From: Acanthaster planci
Lineage: Eukaryota > Echinodermata > Asteroidea > Valvatida > Acanthasteridae
Reading direction: 5' to 3'
Assembly: GCF_001949145.1 (NCBI RefSeq)
Contig: NW_019091676.1
Span: 318,231 to 353,894 of the forward strand
DNA: 35,664 nt
Shown here: in pieces, positions 13,401 to 22,400 of the stretch
How the letters are laid out: every line of letters starts with the position of its first letter
Position numbering within the stretch: position 1 is the first letter of the stretch
Translations under genes and position numbers: made by a program
The notes under the pieces: model-generated
What the model was told of the DNA's origin: nothing
Database searches by the model: none
What the model saw: the letters and a program-made list of their open reading frames with translations, nothing else

Positions 13401-16400
13401 TCAGCTTTGTCCTTGTCGAAGATAATTGTGGAGAGGGAGATGCAGCTCTTGATGGCCTCAGAAGATTATGTTACGACACACTGGCTCGTCTGAATCACAT
13501 TTCATGGTTTCCTGGCTGTTAGAATACGTAGCTTCCAACTTTAGTTATCCTAGATGGCATGCAGTGTTGTTTCTGTATGAAGTCTGTGACAATGGAGGTG
13601 CCCAGTTGTTGACGCTAGTCTAGTTTGCTAATTGCTTGATTTGATTTTCAGCCCATCCTGTTGTTTTAGATTTGATACCAGAATTAATCTTTCCACTGCC
13701 TTCCAGTTCAAGTTGTCTCAACTTTTTTTATTTGACATAACATATGTCTGATGTAGCTCTCTGGCTTTGAAATTTAGCAGTGTGCTCCTGGGCCCATTGT
13801 AGTGCTCTCCAAAAATTGTGCACTGTGCTATTAACACTGATATTTCTGTTTCAAAAAATGTGAGCCGTATCTACATTTTCCCGGCTGGTTGAATAAACTC
13901 GGCTTACTGCACATGGTTCACATCCATTGTCAACTGCTTGCACTGTCAACTCTATGTGAAAGGTTATCAGAGGCTTGGGTCAAAACTAACAATGAACATG
14001 CTCACTTTTGTCGAATTGTGTGTTTACTATTTAGTTGTTTTTAGATCTGAAATCGATATAGAACACAAGAAAGGATATTTTTCAGAGTGCTGATCCGTAG
14101 GCAAACACAAATGTGTTTATGCCATAGACTCTGTGCTGCTGCGGGCCCACAAACCTGTACTGATTATTTCATGGATATTTTATTTTTCCCCAGTTGCACC
14201 CCTTGAAAGAGTTTTTCTGTTTGAAGGCAACATCATGTGCCTATAGGGCTATAGGCTGTAATCATCTAGTCATCAGACCATCTGTTATTCAACGGCGCAA
14301 ATGCCCAGGAGCATAAAAAAAAAGTCAAATATTCAACTTGTTTAGATTACGTGTCCTGATCAAATGTCACCATAGATCTCCAGTTTCTGGATATTTTTCT
14401 CTGCTACGTAACAGAAAGTACTGCCCGCAGATATTCTATCTCTGTAGATTATTCAGAGAGGCTTTGCGGAATATCGTCAGCATGCCTGTTTTCATTTCAC
14501 TCAGTCTTTAATGACACTTCTCTAGTGGCCAACAGGGCTTTGAACTTTCAAAGCCAGTCTAGCCAGGCAGATGTTTGGTACAAATTGACAGTAATGGACT
14601 ATTGTTAGGAGTACAGGCCTCCTGGATTCGCATCTTAATGTCTAACTCCTCCATTTTAATGGAGTGTCGATTGAATATTGCGCAGAGGACTGGTAATCAG
14701 CATTGTTTGTCGGTACCTGTCTCCCCATCCAATTAGGCTGTGTTTGACGTCTAATAACATTGATAAAACACTCTGAAAGAATGCAAAGCATGGTGGGTAC
14801 TGTTTGACTATAACATACAGTAGACCTGTACATTTTGTTAACTTTGGTCAGAGTTAAATCAACATCTGTTAAAATGAGTGCTGAAAAGAAATTTGGTACT
14901 AAAAACACTAGTATGGGGGCATTTGGTTCAAGACCTGAAAGATTACGTACATTTTTCAAATAGGGATGCCAGATGTATTCATGCACAATAATACAAGGTA
15001 GAACTAGGAGCCAAGAGATTAAGACTTTGTCTAAATCAGACACCGAGTGGCTACAGCTTTGAGTTTGGCTACATACTTTCTGCAGTGTGGATGAGTCACA
15101 GCCATTGCAGACCATAATGCCAAATCGTGGTTATGCATTGCTGACATCTCCATGGCGTCTCAGAGGCTGTTTTTGTTACTTTAATTTAGTTACAATGAAT
15201 GCACAAAAGGTTTACTTGAGCCTTACCCAGGGATACAAAGCTCTTGTCATCTGAGGACGCGTTAACGCGTAACTCTGTATTTGACCGTGATAGTCAAAAG
15301 CCCAAGATGCTGTGGCAGACCTTGAAAGTGGTGGCATTTGACAACATGGCGTGGGTGGCCAGAAGCCGGGCCAGGTGCCTGCACTTTATGCCCTGATCCC
15401 TGAGTATGACCGACAACGCTTGGTTGAATTTGATGGATGGAGTAGTTTACAGTATGTACATACTGCCAACAACTGCTGCGTATATGTTAAGGTTCCCCAG
15501 AGCCACTCCAGAAATTAAAATTCAACTTTGGAGCGATGATTTAATTTGGCTGAAGCTGCCTGCACATGCTTATGTTGTTGGAGTAGCGATCGAGGTAGCT
15601 GCTAATAAATTCATTACTATTTTATTTTTACAGGTTTTGAATATAAGCCATGGAGACTCGATGAATCATACCAAGTGTTTATTTTTTCATTCATGCTTGC
15701 AATTGTACTGAATTAATGATAGCACAATATGCTCCGAATTTGCTTGGTCAACATACATGTATGATATCATTTTGTCTTCATCTGGTGCAGTGTAAACTAA
15801 GTTTGCAATGGATGTAAAAAGGAATGGTTTTACACAAACCCAGTGTTAAAAAGAAATCTATTACTTGATTAACTCAGAGCACAGTTTATGAAACATATTT
15901 ATCAAAGGGAAATCTTGTCATTAATGAAAAGTTCAGCTAAGAAAAAAGTTTCACGATGTTGTTGTGTAAACAAAGAAATGAATAATTTCAGGGCAAAAAA
16001 GAGAATATATTTGTTTCATTCATACTTCAGACAAATGTGAAAATGAAGCAAAGTTAACATTGACGTCACTAAAAACTTGCATCAAACTGAGGTGAAATGT
16101 GTTCAACTGTTGCAAATTCACCAACTCAAATATTTGATCCGACAGCACAAATTTGCAAAATTTCTGTTTGATTTCACACCATGTATGATCCGGACTCAAT
16201 TCTACTGCAGTGTATTTTCAGTGTTATTTTGTATCCCAAGCATTAATCTTTCACTTGTGTTTCCTATTCAAAGGAATCATTGTCATTTACTTTTTTGTCC
16301 TTCATTTTACATTACAGGAAGAATGGTGGGGCATTAATGGTAAGTAACAATGCAAACTTTTTCCTCTTTTGTGTTTTTATTCAAATTGATTTTCTGTGAT

Positions 16401-19400
16401 TTTTCAAGACTTAAATTGTACATGGCTTTTAACAGTCATGAGTTGGATCATCATCTTAAGCTCTACAGCCCCATGCCAAGAGTTAATCGTTTAATTTAAG
16501 TGTACTCGAGAATGGGTAACAGGAAGAGGTTTTTTTTCTGATAGGAGAGAAAGTCCCATTTATTCTTTCTTGTCACAAAAATCAGTCTTTTTTGTTGGCT
16601 AAAAAGGGCCCAAACAGCCGAGGAAAAAGATCATAACTTCTGGATGGAACATTTTCTGGTTTCCTTACTACTTGCAAGTCACCATCAAGTTGTGTTGATG
16701 GCACCACTTCTCCACCCATTCACGTTACTCCCATGCCCAGGATGCTTCAAGATTCAGCCTTAGCTTACAGGAATGCTGTCGGAATAGGCAAAATGACAAA
16801 TGTCATTTTTTTTGGTTGAGTTTTTGAAACATTGACATGCCGCGGCTCTTTTGTTCCCGTGCCAAATGCGTGGTGGTCGCCATGGCAATGTGGAAGATAA
16901 ATAAATTAGCTGTAGCCACATCACAATGATGTGTCAACTGTATGATACATTATTATACTTCAAGGAAAGCCATGCCTGACTGATTGGTTTTAATTCCACC
17001 ATGGTCCGAGTTGACTTTTACGCTTCTTCATTTGAAATCCTATAAAACGAAGTGCCGGCAACATGATTCATCAAAATTGGCTGTTTGATGTTACGAAACC
17101 AGACACCAGTTTTCATCAAATTTGGTCAGAGTCATCATTATCTCAGAAAATGTTGTTGACAGGGTGGACAACGAAAATTATCTTCTTTTCCAGTGGCATA
17201 GTGGGGGGGGCATATTCAGAGTGGTTGAGTGCAATGGGCTCCAGAATTAAAGAGTTGTATCAGGATGGAAATTGGATTCTGAAAGCCCCCAATACATGAT
17301 CGTAGATGGAAATGTGCTTGTGATCAATGCAAACAGTGAAGTGACGCTGACAGAGGCCTGAAAAGTGTATTTTAAAATTATTTAGGAATTAAATTTTTCA
17401 GCACAAAATAATAGTGCATAACTTTGTTGTTCATCTTTGTTTTTCATATTCTTTGTTCTCTTTTTTGTTTGCTATTTATGATGTTGAGAAACTTTTTGTT
17501 CATTTGGTTTTATGAGTTGTTTCTGGATTTTTTCATTAAAACGATTGATTGTGATAACTTTGGGCTGTTTAACTAGAAATGGCAAACAATGCATCTTTAT
17601 AACACTAACTGCTTTTCATTTATGGAAGCTTATGTCTTGGTACAAACACTCATTTCCTGCTTCATGTGCTACAGTATAAAGAGAGAAGGGTTTGAATTTT
17701 TCCTGGAGATGTTCTGTGCACCTTTCATTAGCAGAAAAAGGCTTTGTTACAGTGACTTGCCTTGTCTGTTTGTAATTAGTTTGTATTATTTAGTGGATAT
17801 TGTTTCCGTAGCAACCAATAATATTGCAACAATGACCTTGGACGGTGAAACCTCCCTTTTAGGCATCTGATGGATGCAGTTGTTGTCATGGCAACATGCA
17901 CTTTGCCTCAATGTTTGATGGCTGTTCCTTCTTTTCTCGGAGGAAAGAAGACTATACTCATTATCTTCCTTTTTTCTCTGCTCCATCAAAGATTCAAGAG
18001 TCCAGGCCACAGCAAGGTTTCCTAGCATTGTTGTTTAACTTTTGGATACCTTTAAAGTAATGTCAGCAAACATTTTGAAGAGATTTTCTATGTTAAAAAG
18101 ACAACCAGTCATCATCAACACCCGTTTTTCTTGAGGTCTTTTAAGTCATTAAGCACTGATATGTCTCTATTGCAAAGGAAGTGATCCATGTTGATTTAAG
18201 GTGGGCGATATCTCGCTGTATGTGTTGTAGGTCATCAAATTTTGGAGAAGTCGTCACAAAAGCTTTTGATTTTTATATTACCTGTGCAGTATATATCAAA
18301 TAGAGAGTGATGATTTTGATGGATAGAATGGGGGCAGTGTCCCCCGGGCTCGTTTACCCAACTTGCCCAGAGCATAGTGCAGACTGCTTCAAGTATTTTG
18401 TGTAATGTGCATTAGACAGCATGTTTTGGCAGAAGTTCAGCCTTTTGTGACATGTCATCTTATAAAAACAGCTTGGGGGGTATCCAGAAAGTAATGTTAT
18501 GACTTTGGATTTTTTCACAGGAAAATGGAAAAGCCTCCACGTATGAGGTACCAAGACGAAAACAGCAAGAAAGAGGAGGATGGCTACATCAACTCGGTCG
18601 TCAGCATAGCCTATGAGACAAGAGAAGGAACAGCCAAATATGAAACTGAATTCCAATACACACAAGGAGTCTTGGTATGTTGAAGTCTGTTCAAAGTGGG
18701 GATATGATGTCTTTCTCCAAAGTTGAGACTGCACATTTTCAAAGTTGGGACACCCAGTCGCTGATTGAATATTGAATGTCAACTTTTTAGCCAAAATTGG
18801 GCTGGGAAACCTTTGAAAAAGATTGTTATCCAGTCTGCCAGAACTTGGAAATTGAAATCTCCGTCCATCCATAGTTAAGGCATCCAGTGTGTGACCCAAC
18901 CTTGTGGGTCAAACCTTTATCTAACGTTTGAGCATTTTTCTATGTCAAAGATTAGGGTGTCAGATCCCTATATTAAGGGACTTGAAGGCCAGCTCACAAG
19001 ATCCTTTTGCTTCCTACTGCTTTTAATACCTTCGTCCGTCTGCAAGTCATGATATCTTGTTTTCTTTTTCCTCACCAATGCCTCTCCTCACCCATATATT
19101 GAGCTTTCAATTTCCCCCTGCCCAGTATTGTCTCATTTTGCCAAACCTCCCCCCCACCAATTGAAATATTTCATTGTATTTCCTTCACCTCAACTGTATC
19201 TCATTTACCTGATATTGATTCCACATCGTTACTCCTCCCTAAAATTTCTCATTTTTTCCTCACCTCTCCTTTGAATCTTCTGCTTGCCCTTCCCACTCCA
19301 TCCCAAAAGGTCTTTCAAGAGACGGAGTGGCGTAAAACCATCTCCATTCCCATCATCAATGACAACCAGTATGAAAGCAACATGGATTTCTACATCATCC

Positions 19401-22400
19401 TGAAGAACCCGGATGGAGGAGGGGCGCTGGGAGACCCCAGCCTGACCCGGGTCACAATCATCGATGATGACGGTGAGTACATATATTTCAATGTGCTGAC
19501 AGTGCGGTCAGTTCTTACACAACTCAACTTTACCTTTCTTAGAATGGTCAGCTTACTGTTCCTTCATGACCTTTAATTCAGGGCCTTATAAGTCCGGCAT
19601 TTGCTCTCCATTCCCAAAAATGGCTCAACCGGAATCCTGCCACAAGATTGTGGCATTCAAACAGTGCAATAGATGAATTTGAAATTAGCGCCGTCTGCGC
19701 ATATCCGCGTCGAAACCGAGGCTCTCTGTGTTGAACTTCCTCGCGCGTGCCCGCGGAGTCGACACAGTACATGCAGTATCCCGTTTGTAAATGTGACACC
19801 ACTTCAGTTTAAACCACGCCCACTGCACAAGATCACGGCCATCGCAGGTACGTTAGTTCGCGGTAAATTGCCATTATTTTTGTTTTGATTTCACGTGTCG
19901 AGTCATCCTGAAAGACTCTTCAAAAAGAATTTGCAGCCTGAAAAGTCTGAATTTAACATACGTGTATGTATTTTGTGTCTTGACTCCTTACTTTCCATCG
20001 TCTGATCGTATTAAGAATTGAAGCTGACACATACAGCCTCATTTTCAAATGCGGAAGTGCGCAGATTGACGCTAAAAGCGTTGTATTGGGATCCCTCTAT
20101 GCCACATCAAGAATAAAGTTTCATATCACTTGCTCACTTTTCTGCTCGGCATATGAAACGTTAATTATTGCAATTATTTATAGAAACGTGAAAAAGAAGG
20201 ATTTCAGTAGTGTTTCAGAATTTATCATTTCCTGTCTCATTAAAAATTGGTGATGTCAGAAGAACTTTTCTTGACATTCACTGCAGGGAGTGAAAAACAA
20301 CTCATTTTCAATAAATTATGGAAAAGGAGGGGTTTATGAGGTTATTGCTATTCTCTTTTGAATGTCAGATGGGAAAGAAACCCTTGATATAGATAGGAAA
20401 CATGCCTTTCACTGTTTTTCTAAAATAGATTTTGTTACTGCTGGTTTGAATTTGTTTGATTCTCGGTTCAAGAACAAAGAATGTGCCATTGGTTTCCTGC
20501 AGCATGGAAGATTTTGAAAGTTTTAGAAGCTCTTTGGATATGTATAAATATTTGCATGAACATTGCTTACAACCATTATCTTCAGTGCCTTAATTTCTGT
20601 TGGTTTTCCTCTTGCTTTGACTTTCAGTTCCTGGTGAGTTTTCATTTGACAGTCCCACCTACACTGCCAACTTAGAGAAGGGAATTGTGACGGCCACCGT
20701 GCTGAGATCGAATGGCTCAGATGGGATAGTCTCGATCCAGTATGCAACAGTGTGAGTACGGATTGCTTTATCAAATCGCCTTTGCTTACACTAAATGGTC
20801 ATTTGAAATTGTTTTCCGCTTGTGTTTTTGTTAGAGTGTCATGTATTTTGGAAACCTGCTCCTCAGTATTGTCTGATTACTGTGCATGCCTGTCTCTGCA
20901 TCATGATCAATCACCACGTTCCAGCCAACAGGAGCCATCTTTACAAGAATTAACTTAGCAACCACAAAGGGAAAAAACAAGGAGAAGGCTTTTGAGTGGT
21001 CAGTGATTGTCAGCAGTTAACGATCAGCTCAGCCTGTTATGCGGCATTTCATGGTGGCCACATCATCTCTAAATCATCTTGTCTCAACATGTTTGTCTCT
21101 TTTGTGGTTTTTTGTCTGATTGCAGAGATGGCTCAGCCCGCGGTGGGCCGGACGTCAATCCTGCAGACTACCGGTCGACCTCAGGGACTCTCCTTTTTGA
21201 GCACGGAGAAACCAGCAAGCACTTAGAAATTGAAGTCAACAGAAACACCAAGGTATGCAGAAGGGGAACCTTCTGTGAATGCATATTCATGACTATTCAT
21301 TATATTTTTATATCAAAGGGGAGGTTCTTTTGATGAGCATTTTTTCAGGGACTTGAAGGGAAAAGGATCTGCAAGTAACAATTATGGGGAATCCAATATC
21401 TATGGGACTTTCTGAAAGTTTCCCTGATCTTTGGAAAATCTCTGCCTTATTTACTCTTTTTGAAAATGCAATACGTGTAGAAGCATATCAGGAAGTAAAT
21501 ACCTGTTTTTTAATCAGGGATTTGCTTTTTAATTGCCTGCAATGCAGAGGTTGTCACGTGTTGCTGCCTAAATAAATTTTTGTTGTCTATTTTCTGATTC
21601 TTCAGGAGCCAAAGAACTTTGTGATTACATTAAGGAACCCAAGCTTAGGAGCTAAACTCGGAGAACACAGCGCTGCAGTGGCCAATCTAGTGCTTGGTAA
21701 GCACATATCTAAACCTCCTACGGTTTTCAAATACTTGAAAGGCTTTACATTTATATATTCAGTCAATATTCATTCCAGTCAGTAGAGCACTCTTGCTGTG
21801 ATCTGGAGGTCAGCGGTTTAAATCTTGCTTCAGTCAGTTTCTTGTTTTTCAACCCAATATTCAGTTTAATTGGTAGAGCACTGACACCGCGTTATTGAGG
21901 TCCCAGGTCCTAATCCAGTTCTGGTCAATTTTTCTTTTCGACCTGTTGATTCAGTCATTTTATTTCTCCTCATTAGATGACATCACGGAGCGACTGGCCA
22001 CTCTCTTGGCTGAAAACGAGGAAGAAGAGGAAGAAACATGGCTCGACCAAATCAAAAGGTGTCGTACAAAATACCCTCCGTTCTATTATGGTCCTACATG
22101 TGAGCCCAATAAAAGCAAGTGATTACTTGCCAACTGAACTAAGCAGAAGAAATGTTGTTCATTGGGTGATACAGTGAAAATCACTCAAGTTGGTCATGAA
22201 TGAATATTGCCTTCACGTCTCATCGATAATTGATCGATTGTTGGTCGGGATTTTCTTGACTGCAGTGCAATGACTGTAGGAGGAGACAAGGACGAGCAAG
22301 GAAACGAGATTCCACCAGCCAAGGTTGACTATCTCTTTCACTTCATCACGTTCCTCTGGAAAGTCATATTTTCACTCATCCCACCAAGGTAAGAAGGTCA

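Larger units (their letters stand above)
7941..18520 (+). other. 10.6-kb intron of the exchanger gene
   Basis: It separates two CBD1-coding exons whose phases match, so no exon is needed inside. It holds a fold-back element at 7993-8162, hairpins near 8965-9011, an inverted pair at 9078/9188, a CG-rich palindrome at 15257, a CRE-like TGACGTCA at 16061, X-box-like sites at 16876, 17802 and 17883, and a possible 22-nt cassette at 16318. Other open frames in it lack family resemblance. Confidence 0.85.

Noticed and set aside
14642-15115. 157-codon open frame on the minus strand
   Set aside because: Low complexity of pattern, no family recognised, inside the giant intron. Length is within what chance gives in 35 kb.
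15406-15711. 101-codon open frame in the giant intron, with coding-like text just upstream (15309-15400)
   Set aside because: Neither strand gives a recognisable protein, and neighbouring exchanger exons already match in phase without it.
18354-18899. 181-codon open frame on the minus strand
   Set aside because: It lies antisense to the exchanger exon 18521-18674, whose protein sequence and splice sites are clear. No family resemblance.
20628-20633. Internal gtgagt six bases into the CBD2 exon
   Set aside because: Using it would leave a 6-nt exon and remove conserved CBD2 sequence. The downstream gtgagt at 20752 fits phase and homology.
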